Shown piece after piece: positions 9,376-20,661 of a stretch of DNA of 27,626 nucleotides. The stretch comes from Symsagittifera roscoffensis (lineage: Eukaryota; Xenacoelomorpha; Acoela; Convolutidae), in contig NW_026970956.1 in assembly GCF_963678635.1 (NCBI RefSeq), positions 1-27,626 of the forward strand. The letters are read 5' to 3'. Made by a program: the position numbers and the translations under genes. Each line of letters begins with the position of its first letter. Position 1 is the first letter of the stretch. The notes beneath the pieces were generated by a model that saw nothing but the letters and a program-made list of their open reading frames with translations, was not told the origin of the DNA and did no database searches.

Positions 9376-9899
9376 AACAATACACCGTATCAAGTAACAT
9401 TACCATTAGGACTTTTAGGATATTGCGAAACAAACGCTACAATCTCAACCATACATGAAGTAGCCTACCGCGTAAATAATATACTCCAATTATTAGATAT
9501 TTGCCAATTCACAATTCTTGACGAAGAATTATCCATAAATAACATAATAAGCAATGAAAAGAGAAACACAGATTATTTCACAAAAACACCATATTTTAAA
9601 CCAACGTTCAATATAACAAATTACACAAAAGAACAACAAAAGTTTTTAACGATGTTTAATTTTGAACACTCACAAATTACACAAATCGAATTTGACAAAC
9701 TAGCAAAACAACTGTTAAAATATTCAACAGTCTACGCAACATCAAAATTTGATGTTGGGAAAATCAGTTCATTACTACATCTCCCGTTAAAACCTGACGC
9801 AGTTTACAAAAAACAAAGAGCTAGTAAAGTACCAATTCATTTACACGACAAAGTAAATAGATTACTTGATATTTTAGAACAATACAAAACTATCTCACC

Positions 9900-10560
9900 A
9901 GTAAATAAAGAAGAACAACCAAAAGGTAACACATTTATTAACCCTGTTATCATTCTAGCAAAAGGAGAATCATTAAAAATAGTTTTAGACGCTAGATACC
10001 TCAATTCATTAATTGACGAATCAAAATGCAATTGGCCTATTGAACCAATACAAGTTATCTTAACAAAAATAAACGGAAAATACTTTACAACCGCAGATAT
10101 GAATAGTGCATACAATCAAATGCGACTAGATGAACAATCACGACGTTTAACACAATTTGTTATTGGAAATCAACAACATGAATTTAACCGCCTATTCTAT
10201 GGAATTTCCATAGGACCAGCAGCATTTTCAGCTTTTATGAGTAAAATTTTTAGACCATTAATACTCAAGAAAAACGCAATCACCTATTTGGATGATGTTT
10301 TTATGCAATCACAGACAAAAGAAGAAATGTTTACAGTTTTAGAGCACTATCATAAAATACTTCAGAACGAAAATCTGAAGGCCGGCCCCGATAAATCACA
10401 CTTCTTTTTGACACGAGTTAAATTTTTAGGACATAATATAGAAAGAAACACAATCACTCCATTAAAATCACGCATTGATGCTATTCAAAAACTTCAACCA
10501 CCAATAAACAAAAAGAAAATCCAAGAATTCCTTGGAATGTTAAATTTCTTAAGCAAGTAC
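9900..10560 (+). other. Reverse transcriptase domain
   Basis: Motifs in order: PVIILAKGESLKIVLDARYLN; TTADMNSAYNQM with the first catalytic Asp at 10096; LFYGISIGPAAFSAFM; YLDDVFM with the paired Asp at 10291 and 10294; KAGPDKSHFF; FLGHNIE; and the thumb motif IQEFLGMLNFLSKYV. This is the full Ty3/Gypsy set. Confidence 0.95.
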
Positions 10561-10699
10561 GTTTATAAAATGCAATTATAATTAAAACCGTTGTATAATA
10601 TCGTCAGACAACAAAATAATTTTGAATGGACCACTGAACATCAAACACGATTTGAAGAAATTAAAAAACTTTTAACTGAACAAATTTCAAACACAATTC

Positions 10700-11090
10700 C
10701 AGATCCAGGGCAACCATTCTATGCAATGTGCGATGCTTCAAATTTTGGCATCGGCGCAGCATTACTACAATCACACAGTGGTACAAATAAAATGAACCTT
10801 ATATCAGCAAATTCCCGATTATTCACACAAGTAGAGCTACGACTCTCAACTCTAATGAGAGAATGTACAGCTATAATTTATACACTTACAGAATATAAAT
10901 TTCTGATACTTGGATCAAAACATCCAACAGTTCTTTTCACAGATCACAAACCAATCATTTTTCTCTTTACACAAAAGTCAAATCCCAATCACCGAGTTTA
11001 TAGATTTCAATTAATTCTAATGAAATTTCCAAACTTACATATAGTTTGGACAGCAGGAAAGAATCTTGCATTACCAGATACATTAAGTCG
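10700..11090 (+). other. RNase H domain
   Basis: The four acidic residues of RNase H are visible: Asp in MCDASNFGIGAALLQ (10732), Glu in RECTAI (10861), Asp in FTDHKPI (10942) and Asp in LPDTLSR (11077). It degrades the RNA strand during reverse transcription. Confidence 0.93.
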
Positions 11091-11799
11091 AAATACACCA
11101 CCTGAATTACTTACACGAAAAACTACAGTTGAAATAACAAAAAATATAAAACTTTACCTTGCAAAAGACGAAACATCACCCCGACTAGAATGCAAATATG
11201 CAGTAAAAACTGATATTGATCAATCACAAATAAATAATCTACAACATTTTCCACTTAACTTAGATTGCCAAAATAATCACTATGAAGTTGATTTATTAGG
11301 TACATCTACCTTTAAACCAATTCCATACTCACAATGGATCAAAAATAACACCCAACAAAAACGAATAAAACAACACTCGTATAAAAAAGAATTTTTTCCA
11401 TTAATTGAAAAAGAAAATTTAACTGATAAAATAAATTTATCAGGACCACAAACAAATGATTCAAAATACACAATAAATCAAGTTTTTGACCTCCATGACC
11501 CACTTGACACATTTCCCCTATCAAAATTAGAAATTGGAAAAATTTTTCTTCCTCCAACAGATAAAATTACACTTGAACAAAATCTTGACCCAGTAATTAG
11601 ACAACTAAAATCATGGCACAAATACAAAACTAAGCCCGTAAAAACAGATAGCACAGTTTTAGGAAATAAAACACTCCTCCGATATTTCCGAAAATTTAAT
11701 TATACAACAATTAACGAAAACACAGACCTTCTAGAATATCAATTAATTGATTCTACGGTTCCCTGTCTCCCTTTAAGTATGATACTAATAGCTTTTAAC

Positions 11800-12865
11800 A
11801 TTTCACATACACAAAATACTAAAGGACACTCTGGATCAGAGAAAACATATTCAAACTTTACACAAAATTTTTATTTCCCAAATGCACCAATTTGGATAAA
11901 AGTACTATGCAATCCTTGTATAGTATGTCAGCTAAATAAACCTTATCCAAATCAAAAACAAATAGCTCAAAAACAAGATTTTAAAGGACAAAGTTTATAT
12001 TTTAACCATCGTATTTCATTCGATACAAAAGGACCAATTTCACCATCCTCTGAAGGAAACTCGGTCATTATGGTAATTGTTGATGCATTTACACATTATG
12101 TAGCACTCAACCCAGTACCACATTGTAATGCTTATCATGCTTACACAACACTTTATGAACACTGGTCGGCTAAATTCGGATTACCCGAAATCTTAGTTAC
12201 AGATAACGGTACAGAATTCATAAATAATCAAATCATCACATTATGTCACTTATGTAACATCAAACATAAACCACGTACATCTCATGCACCTTGGACAAAC
12301 GGTTTAGTCGAAGGTATGAACCGTTCACTACAAGAGTATCTTGGATGTATCATAAATAGAAATGATACAAGAAACACAGAATGGTCAGCAGATGTAAAAT
12401 TATTTCCCTTAGCATATAATTCACAAATTACGACAACTCTAGGATTGTCACCATACAAAATGGTTTTTAATCGAAAGCCACGTAAACTAATTATGTTTAC
12501 AGCAAACTCTCATAAAAATGCACAAGGTTATTGCCAACCAAATAAAGACTCAGTTTGTTATAACCTACCTTTACACACGCATGATGAAGATCATTTTCAT
12601 CACCCACAAATCCTTAAATTAGCCTCCGGCACACACACCGAATGGATTTTAAATAGAGATAAAAAACACAATGAAATTTACCAAAGAGTAACAAAAAAAT
12701 TGTTACAAATGCAAAACATTAACGAACAAATTAATTCACGCTTTACACCAGCCTCAGATTTAAAAATTGGAACATTTGTCTTAATACCTAATTTTAATAC
12801 ACAAAAAGGAATCTCTAAAAAATTACAACCCCTTCACAAAGGACCATACCAAATAATTGCCAAAC
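11800..12865 (+). other. Integrase domain (HHCC, D,D35E, GPY)
   Basis: Zinc-binding residues are His at 11806 and 11827 and Cys at 11917 and 11926 (CX2C). The catalytic triad is Asp at 12022, Asp at 12202 and Glu at 12310, giving DX59DX35E, the canonical D,D35E spacing. KGPYQI at about 12838-12855 is the GPY/F module of Ty3/Gypsy integrases. Confidence 0.95.
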
Positions 12866-13347
12866 CCACTGACGTAACATAAAAAATCACCGATTCAGAC
12901 CAAAAAGAAATTGTTCAACATCGGAACAATCTATTGCCTTACTACCCAAAAGAGTACGCACTACGCGAATTAACTCAATTATATTCTTTCACGGGTTTAA
13001 AAATTATTCAAAATCACCCACATACGGAAAAAGAAATAAATGAACAAAACGACATTCATCAAGGAAAACAAAATACAAAACCAACTACAACACAAAACAA
13101 TACAAAAAAGCTAGATCAAAAAATACCTCAAAAAGAAAGGAAAAATAGGAAAATGATAGAAAAAAATTTACCACAAGAACAAGTCGAGAAATCAGAACAT
13201 AGAGAGTCATCGCGACTTAGAAATCAACCACGTAAAAACTACAAATCACAATCTAAAATATTAAAAAAAGTTGAATTTCAAAAACAACTTTAATTTTAAA
13301 ATCTTCGCACCTCTCGATCATATTGAATCTTCATTTTTCAAAATAAC

Positions 13348-14692
13348 ATGCTGACAAAAAACGCAACGATTCTAGTTCAAATTTAGCCAATAGGATTCAT
13401 TCAATCCGTCACCTTCTATAACTATAACACCAACCTATTAGACGAAAGATATTAAACTCCAGGCATGTGCAAATGTATAAAAAAAGGCAATAATCACATT
13501 CGCCTTAGCAACAATCCTTTTAATTCTTTTCCTTGAAGAATACTACAATAAACATAAATTTTTTCACTAGGAAAAATCAATCAAAATACCTTCAAAAATT
13601 GCTAACCAACAATCACACAGTCAGTCTTCACCGACATCATCCCAAGAAAACCCGACAATACCTACAACTACCCAAAACCCTCAAACATCCACACGATTTT
13701 CTTTCCAAGATAACCCATACACTTTTGAAGAACGACACGCTCGCTTATCCGAACCATTAGAACCAGTTCAGCGACAGGCACCCCTAAGTGAACCAACTTG
13801 TACCCAACATTACCACAAGAATTAAGTAGAATAAGAAATATTAGTCAAAACCAAAATACAGTTGAAATAAATAGACAAATTATACATCCACGACGAAATA
13901 GAAATTTTCAAACCCCCCGAGTTCATTTTGATATACCCCAATCCCCATCACCAATTACTCCAGAAAACCCAAATAGCACATTACCAGAAACCCCTACATT
14001 TCTTTCACAACTTAGCACCTCAAGTATACCCTCAGATTACTTAGGTTCAACACCAACATCTGAACAAATACGTGACAATCCCTTTAACCCCCCCTAACCA
14101 AACATCACGACTACCATATTGGACAACACACTCATTCACACAAGGTGAACCAAATTTAATAAATGACCCAATAGATATTTCTACGGATACAACAACATCA
14201 TCATCATCACTACCAGAAACATTATCACTACCATCAACACCATCAATAAGTCAGATTTCACCGACGCCTTTCCCCCTAAATTTTCCAAATAACCTCGACG
14301 CTAGATATCGAGAACAATCATCAACAAATATCCCTTTAAGATTAGATTGGAACACGTTCACAGCAACCCCACCATTATTTGGACAACATCCAGAAAATAA
14401 CCGACTTCACAATTGGGCACTCAATAGACTACAATATAGACAAGACATCCACGAAGACATTCGTGAACATAACATCTAAATACTCCAACAAAATAGTCTG
14501 CAATTAAAATTCGAAATCACGATTAAACTTAACAACATTGTTCAACATCCTTACCCATTAAACCCACCCAATATAACAACTCAATCGCTACCACCACCAT
14601 TTATAACAACTGAAGTAATATATAAGTACGACAGATATACCAAAAAGACAACTGGTTACATCACATTTTATAACCCATACTCAGGATTATAA
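13348..14692 (+). pseudogene. ORF3: membrane segment followed by Ser/Thr/Pro-rich region; possible Env N-terminal part
   Basis: The first ATG after pol (13348, 54 nt past its stop, A at -3) opens a frame crossed by TAG 13384 and TAA 13453. It carries CKCIKK, then after a shift in the A run near 13480 a run KKAIITFALATILLILFL followed by EEYY, a clear membrane helix. After TAG 13568 the frame is dominated by Ser, Thr, Pro, Gln and Asn (about 13590-14330), with frame changes near 13795 and in a C run at 14088-14094. It then gives a helix-prone stretch (RLHNWALNRLQYRQD) and, past TAA 14477, ends at TAA 14690. Topology (about 45 residues, membrane helix, long Ser/Thr-rich part) fits a type II or leader-anchored glycoprotein with a mucin-like stalk. 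It may be separate or the N-terminal part of Env, whose Cys-rich region starts within 80 nt. No family is recognised. Confidence 0.55.
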
Positions 14693-14697
14693 TACAC

Positions 14698-17259
14698 ATG
14701 TATATTCTAAAAATATTGATATTTCAACAAAACCAGGACTTATTAGTAACACACTACGATTGTGAAGAAAATGAACAAAAAACACTACACAAATATGCAA
14801 TAAATCAAGTATCACAATGCGAAACAGAACCACAAGCTATAGAAACTACAAATGTAATAGCGACACTGTATTCAAAAGCCCGAGCAACAACAGTCGCAGG
14901 ATATAAATTTACAGCAACATTTTCCGAAAAGAAAGTATATGTTCACAAGTTTCAAACGGAAATAAAAACCGACTTGACCACGAATCATTCTACCAAAGTA
15001 ATATAGAACGACTTCTACATCTAAATCCCGATGATTGTAAAAACGAGCTACTCAGACTAAATATCACAAAAGATAAAAACACCGACAAAAAACTAGTATA
15101 TTTTCAAGTCTTTGCCGATTCTGTACAACAAGCAGAACTTGAAAGATATCAAGGACATATAAAACTAGATGAAAAATACCCATACAACGGCGCACACGGA
15201 AGATTATTTTATGACATATACGATAAGCACTGGATACCACACATTGGAATAAATAATCCATCAAACTGCAAAGTCGACACAAAAAATAAAGGATATCAAG
15301 AAATAATGTTTTTCGATTGGAAAAAACAACTCGAAAAAATACAACTCACACGAGATTTATCCGACAACACAATGATCTATCAAGAAATTAGATTACCTTG
15401 TAAAAACAATCAATGTTATTGTGATCCTACAACACGGACACAAGCAACAATTGTTTGGTTTCCCGAAGATACATGCACAACAGTTCAAGTAGCAAAAATA
15501 CACGCTCGAATGATAAAATTTCACGAAAAATAATTTATAGAATCATTTCCATATGAACAAGTCCATCCATCACGAAAACAAAGTACTGATTTCCGAAATA
15601 TCCATAATATAGAAAAAAAAAAACAAGTTTCCAAATATATCAAGAAACAGAAATCGCATGCAAATACAGGAACCCACTTTACAAAACACAATATTCTGAA
15701 AAACTAGTTGAATACGAAAAAATTTTCGACATGACCACGGGAAAAATAAAATTTGACCCTTATGCCACAGGTCACCCTCTAAACGAAGGAACATCATATA
15801 TACCAGTTAACTTTCAAAAAAGCAATGGTCAACCTGGTGGAAAACTAAAGCCACATGACACTAGAAGTACACGTTTACAAGAACTATCACTAATGAATAA
15901 CACTTATTTTGGTAATATCTACTATGATATCCACTTAGATATGAAGTTAGACTACACGATTAGTCGAATTTTTTAAGAAATGTCACTCTCCGAATTAGAA
16001 ACACTTCACTAACTATGCGAATTAGAAAGGACACAAATCCTACAATCACTCGCACTAGCAGTATTAAAAATACCCTACGCAGGATATTTATTGTCAGGAA
16101 ATAGATCAAATTTTCTAGACTACGAAGGAAACATTTTATGGTTTTCTACTTGTACCAAAAAAGTATCACCACTATATGTTTTTGAAGATCAACGCTGCTA
16201 TAAAAGAATCCCTATATTTTATAAAAACAAAGTACATTTTGTTGACACACTTTCAAGACGAACATATTTTTGGGATACCGCAGTACCATGTGGATCAGAA
16301 AATATCCACAATGTAGTACAATTGAACCCTGATGAAGATAAATATTATCTCCTCACTCCATACCCTACGTTAATGCCATCACTCAAAAAATTTTCACCCG
16401 AAAGCATCAGAGCTATTGCTCGTAATCCAAATATTGATTTACAATCAATTAGAATATATTCAAAATCAGATATCCAACACCACATTAGAACACAACAATT
16501 CCAAGAATTATTAACACAAATGGACACTATACAAAGTCAATCAATTGATCAAAATTTACGAAAACTTGCCGAAACCGCAGGATTTGCAGATATTTATACA
16601 CAAGATTATAGCGGATATTTAAAGACATTTAAGACTATATATATCTAAACGGTGAAAAATACCGACCACAAGATATTTCACCTATAAATATTTTTAGCTT
16701 TGTTACCCTAAAAAATGAAATTCTCAATTTTCTAGGATGGCCCTATTATATCTTAGAAAAATTAACTATCCTATACGCAATGTTTAACTTTATAGGATTA
16801 CTTTTTTCACTTTTAAAAGGAATCTATAACACATGCGCTATACATGCACAAGTAAATAGACAAGCAAGTGTAGCACGCATACTATTTGCAGGATTTTTTG
16901 GAATTTTTTCTTCATCAATAAACAAAATTCTTCTAGACGCACAAATAAAAGAATATAATACAAAAATAGCGACAAGACAGAACACGTACGACGAAGAACA
17001 TAATAACATAGAAGTAACACATACCGCACCACAGTTGCCACCCCTACCACATAACCATCCATTATCCTTAGTCCCACGTAATTTCCGAAACCTAGCAATA
17101 ACCTATAACCCAAATTTTAGACCAAGTATATCGCAAAGTCCCATACAACATATAATGACACATCATCCACAAGATGATAATACATATGAACAAATTATAG
17201 AACAACCCCATATCACCGCTTTTCAGTCTCAAAATAATCATTTTTTTAGCCCACGATGA
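14698..17259 (+). pseudogene. env: Env-like glycoprotein, class III (gB-like) candidate, broken
   Basis: This sits after pol as env does. Reading passes through three frames: 14698-about 14945; about 14945-15530 (TAA 15531) up to an A run near 15611-15621; then to 16648 (TAA 15974 and 16010); then 16648-17259. The product is Cys-rich (YDC, DDCK, LPCKNNQCYCD, EDTC, LCE, RCYK, VPCGS) with N-glycosylation sites such as NNT and NRS. The middle, a long helix (LSELETLH...LCELERTQILQSL) followed by GYLLSGNRSNFLDYEG, STC, CYKRIPI, a VPC motif and a short RIYSKSDIQ strand, recalls the central helix, domain IV and domain V pattern of herpesvirus gB. That match is by eye. A hydrophobic stretch (about 16770-16830) fits a membrane anchor, and a Pro-rich tail follows. 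If the frame starts at 14698 no convincing signal peptide is seen, hence the possible link to ORF3. Confidence 0.7.
16765..16935 (+). other. Env membrane-proximal and transmembrane segments
   Basis: Two hydrophobic stretches follow the ectodomain: AMFNFIGLLFSLLKGIYN (about 16777-16830) and SVARILFAGFFGIFSSSI (about 16868-16921), separated by a short polar linker. Then come a charged helix and a Pro/His-rich tail. One could be a membrane-proximal region and the other the anchor, or both may span. Confidence 0.6.
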
Positions 17260-19061
17260 GCCGTCAACTTGGATCCCTACACCGCTCAAATTCCAACCCA
17301 ACCAACCTCCACACTCCAATCCCAATAATCCCACTTTTTGCTTTCCCACCACCCGATTTTCCAACCATTAATATATCATCAAGCACGAATTCGGATACTA
17401 ACTCAGATATTTCAGTTTTATACTCCATCTCACAACTTAATAACTCTAATATAGAAACCCCTGACGAATTTGCAGACTCCGAACCATCTCCATCCAATAA
17501 TTTTCAAACCAATTTCTCAATTTTTTCAAAACCTCTTTTCAACCAATCCACCAAATAATTCACTCCTATCTGTTTCCACTCCTTCTTATGCTTCGCAAGT
17601 AACTCCAACCTACTCTCCCTTTCATTCCGACTGATCACCTAACAATTCTCCAGATACCCCCCAAATTTCCCAGGAACTCGATAATTTTATCACCCTACAA
17701 CAACAGTTAATACACCCTAACACACTCACCATACATCAAATTTCATCCACAATAGAATCCTCAAACCCACCTACTCCTACACCCTCCTCAGCTTACACTG
17801 CATCATTAGCACAATCATCCACATCCACCGAAACATCGAATAGCACTCACAGAGCTTATCGCACTTTTAAACGAAAATTCCCGAATCACCCATTCCCGAC
17901 CAAACCAGGAACAGCCTGCGAATATATTAATCATCCACAACACACCAACACGAAAGATTTTCTAGCAATCACCTTACCCTCATTCCCACAATATACATTA
18001 AACACACCTAAAGACACTAACGACACACGTAGTTTTGTAGATGAACATGTTTTAATGCCCACACTTCACTGGACAGCATATTACCATTTTACTAATCCCC
18101 TTTGTCTGCCACTATCTAGTACTCATAACGATATAGAAAGGAAAAAAGATATGCTATATAGACTCACCGCAACACTAACACCTAGAAAATTTACTTATAT
18201 AAGATATAAAAAATTACTAAATTCACTGCACCTCGTGCTAACGAATTTACAATAGAATATTACGACCCTAATATCATCCGAACTAATCAAGACCAATTTC
18301 TAGATGACGACCGCTTCGCTAACCCACAACTAACAGAAAAAATTTTCATCAAAACGTCATATGTATTCACACTTAATATTTTTGATAGAAAATATGATCA
18401 CATCATTTCTGAAGCACTAAATGATATTCAAGCTTACGAAAGTTTTAAAGACAAATTTCAGTTATTTTCACTAACCTTTCACTTCCTTGCACCACATGAA
18501 CGCGATTTGCACTGTTCACACGATATTATGTTACGCACTAAACAGACTCATACATATACATACTATCGCTTCATACAAAATCATTTTGATTTACATACTC
18601 CATCAAGACAACCACACCATCGTTTTCAGTTTCTTAACTCGAAGTACACTTCACCATTTTTTCTTAATTTCACCTATTGCATCAAGGATACTAACCTCCA
18701 CGGCATCCTCCGCAATTATGACCCAGTAACACAAATGTATATATTTTGTCCCATCACGAAGACCTTTAACGCCGAAGAATCCAGACCCTTCCTTATCCCA
18801 CATGATTTTATTCAGCCTATAGAAATCCCAATATTAGAATTTATTCACAATACTAAATATAATCACAAAATCTATAACCACTTTCAAAACACACCTTATG
18901 AGTTTGCAGTAGGCACTGAAGAACTAAAAACCATTAAAGCACTTCAATTGCTTTGGACACTGCTCCAAACTAAAAACATCATTCGCATACTAGCAAAATT
19001 ACTAACAACATCGGACATAATACACGACATCTTCCCCCACGGCTTTTTCCCAGACAATTAA
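17256..19061 (+). pseudogene. ORF4: about 600-codon accessory protein, unknown, start overlaps env stop
   Basis: The ATG at 17256 shares bases with the env stop (ATGA, 17256-17259), with A at -3. The frame runs to about 17545, shifts by one base and continues to 18207 (TGA at 17632). It shifts again in the A run at 18208-18213 and runs open to TAA 19059-19061. The first ~210 codons are Ser/Thr/Pro/Asn-rich and low complexity. The rest looks folded: aromatic, His- and Leu-rich with few Cys, for example YVFTLNIFDRKYDHI, FHFLAPHERDLHCSHD, FNAEESRPFLIPHDF and a Leu/Ile-rich C-terminal helix (IKALQLLWTLL). No signal peptide, membrane helix or known motif was found. The 5' part is more C-rich than the A-rich gag-pol, hinting at a separate origin. 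An open C-terminal 280 codons argues for real coding. Confidence 0.6.
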
Positions 19062-19064
19062 CAG

Positions 19065-19148
19065 GTAAGTATAATTTAAAAATATTCTTAACGAATAAAT
19101 TTAAATTAGTACAACCATTCTTTATTCATGTTTCTTTTACATTTCTAG
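19065..19148 (+). other. Candidate short spliceosomal intron just after the ORF4 stop
   Basis: ACAG|GTAAGT is a full consensus donor (intron from 19065). A pyrimidine-rich run and TTTCTAG lie at 19142-19148, and a branch-point-like CTTAAC sits near 19083. The 84-nt length suits small invertebrate introns. It begins 3 nt after the ORF4 stop, so it lies in the 3' untranslated region. Confidence 0.5.
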
Positions 19149-20660
19149 TCTTCATACCACGTTCATCTGCAAAAAACAGAAAATAAAAATAAAAAATAAA
19201 CTTGTTAAAATTCTTCTAAACTTCATTAATATTCTGCACAGGATAATATAATAAAATTCATAGCAAATGTAGTAAATGAATTTAGAAATTGTTTCCCCAT
19301 GAAGCAGTAAATTTAATTACGATGAAAATTTATATCTTTAAATTTTCCCAAAAAAGCAGTAAAACTGAAATTCTATGTAATAAATTGATAAAATGAAAAT
19401 GCAGTACTAACCTTTTGATATTTTCATTCACTCGCACAAGAATTCTATCCAAATTTGCACAGCTCGCCCACAAAGAATTGTTTAAATAATGATTTTAAAT
19501 TTCAAGTTTTCACACTCAACAACTCTAACACACGATAACAAGTTTCAAACTTTTCTTTAACCCGGTTGGAAAGGAATTATATACTAAACCAAACTAACCA
19601 ACGCAGCTTACTAAATACCATAAATCATAAAATAATAGCATGACTAAGAAAAGAAAACCAACGGTACCCAAACCGGATTAACCCAATTTAAAACTGGAAA
19701 ATTTATTCTTTTGAAGACTATTATAAAGTCTAAGAAAGAAATAATAAAACACAAAAAAGTCGCAAGACAAACCCATAACAAAGACAATTTGATTTTTGAA
19801 CAAAGGACACAACCAAAGAAACATAAGAAAGACCAACATAAACCCAACATAAAACGTTATCACATAACAGGACCTCTCAAAGAAACCGCACGAAATCATA
19901 CTCCCACTCCTGGCCTAACCCACCAGAGAGGACGTCCTGAGCTTGCTCTATAGCCGGCCTAACCCATCGCGCTACATCCACGCTTTGTGACCACACTTCT
20001 ATTTTTAATAAGAGGTACTCAAGGGTGAGTAACTCTTCAAAATAACCGAACTAAAACAAAATGCTTTTGTGAAAACAACTAACTAAATTCATGATTAAAA
20101 AACCGAACTAATAAAATTTTATAAAATGTAAATCATACCTTGCAGTATATAGATCAACACACAACAACAAAGACGAACATTCAAAGACAAAATGATCCCA
20201 TCACACACGAACAAGAATGGCTAACCACAACCGATATGCCGTCCACAATCACAACTCAAAGGATTTAGAGTACGACTTGACTTCGCAGAAAAGGACTTCA
20301 TTGAACTAGACCAATGACCACCTCGATGTTCAAGTATACGTACAGATCCGAGTTATGAGGCATCCCTTCCACACACGATCTCCACGCCATTCCCAGACGA
20401 GGTTGAACACAAAACAAGTTCTCTACATAATACAGAAAAACCCGTCATAGCAAACCATTTTGAAATCAGATTGATTTCATTGGGGAACACATTCGTTGCC
20501 ACAAGAGGACACAACGATTGATATTCCTAACTCCAGCGTCCTGGAACTTCTTTAACAAGAGAAACCGGACAAGAATATGATGTTCGCCAAATACCAACGT
20601 TCATCATCCATCCTTTGAATTGCAGAAAGATAATTCTAAAATTCTGTAAAACCCGGATGG
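19149..20660 (+). other. 3' non-coding region of the retroelement
   Basis: No convincing gene: the frames are short, and the longest (about 19711-19953) starts with TTG. It contains a relatively GC-rich block at about 19895-19995 with two GGCCTAACCCA copies (19912 and 19956) and a 10-bp palindrome AGGACGTCCT (19929-19938), and a stem TGAAATCA/TGATTTCA at 20461-20479. Its role may be in 3' end formation or it may be an inserted repeat. Confidence 0.6.
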
Positions 20661-20661
20661 G
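20655..20661 (+). promoter_or_regulatory. Possible polypurine tract, weak (GGATGGG)
   Basis: A short purine run with one T ends directly at the TG of the 3' LTR, where the plus-strand primer should lie. It is shorter and less pure than usual tracts. Position is the main support. Confidence 0.5.

Larger units (their letters stand above)
9376..13293 (+). pseudogene. pol: Pol: reverse transcriptase, RNase H and integrase, two in-frame stops
   Basis: Pol copies the RNA genome to DNA and integrates it. One frame runs 9376-13293 (about 1,305 codons) broken only by TAA at 10579 and 12880; no frame change is needed. RT: KIVLDARYLN, the palm Asp in TTADMNSAYNQM (10096) and YLDD (10285-10296). RNase H follows with its acidic residues. 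Integrase has the zinc-binding HHCC and the D,D35E triad, then a GPY module. The C-terminus is Lys/Arg/Gln-rich with no chromodomain seen. The stop at 10579 sits between the RT thumb/connection and RNase H; the one at 12880 is inside the GPY module. The domain order is that of Ty3/Gypsy. RT and integrase catalytic residues are all present, so decay is recent. Confidence 0.93.

Noticed and set aside
18487-18729. 80-codon ORF overlapping ORF4
   Set aside because: The ORF4 frame is open much further on both sides, so this is a shadow.
19711-19953. 80-codon Lys-rich ORF in the 3' non-coding region
   Set aside because: It starts with TTG rather than ATG and reflects A-rich sequence; it has no conserved motif.
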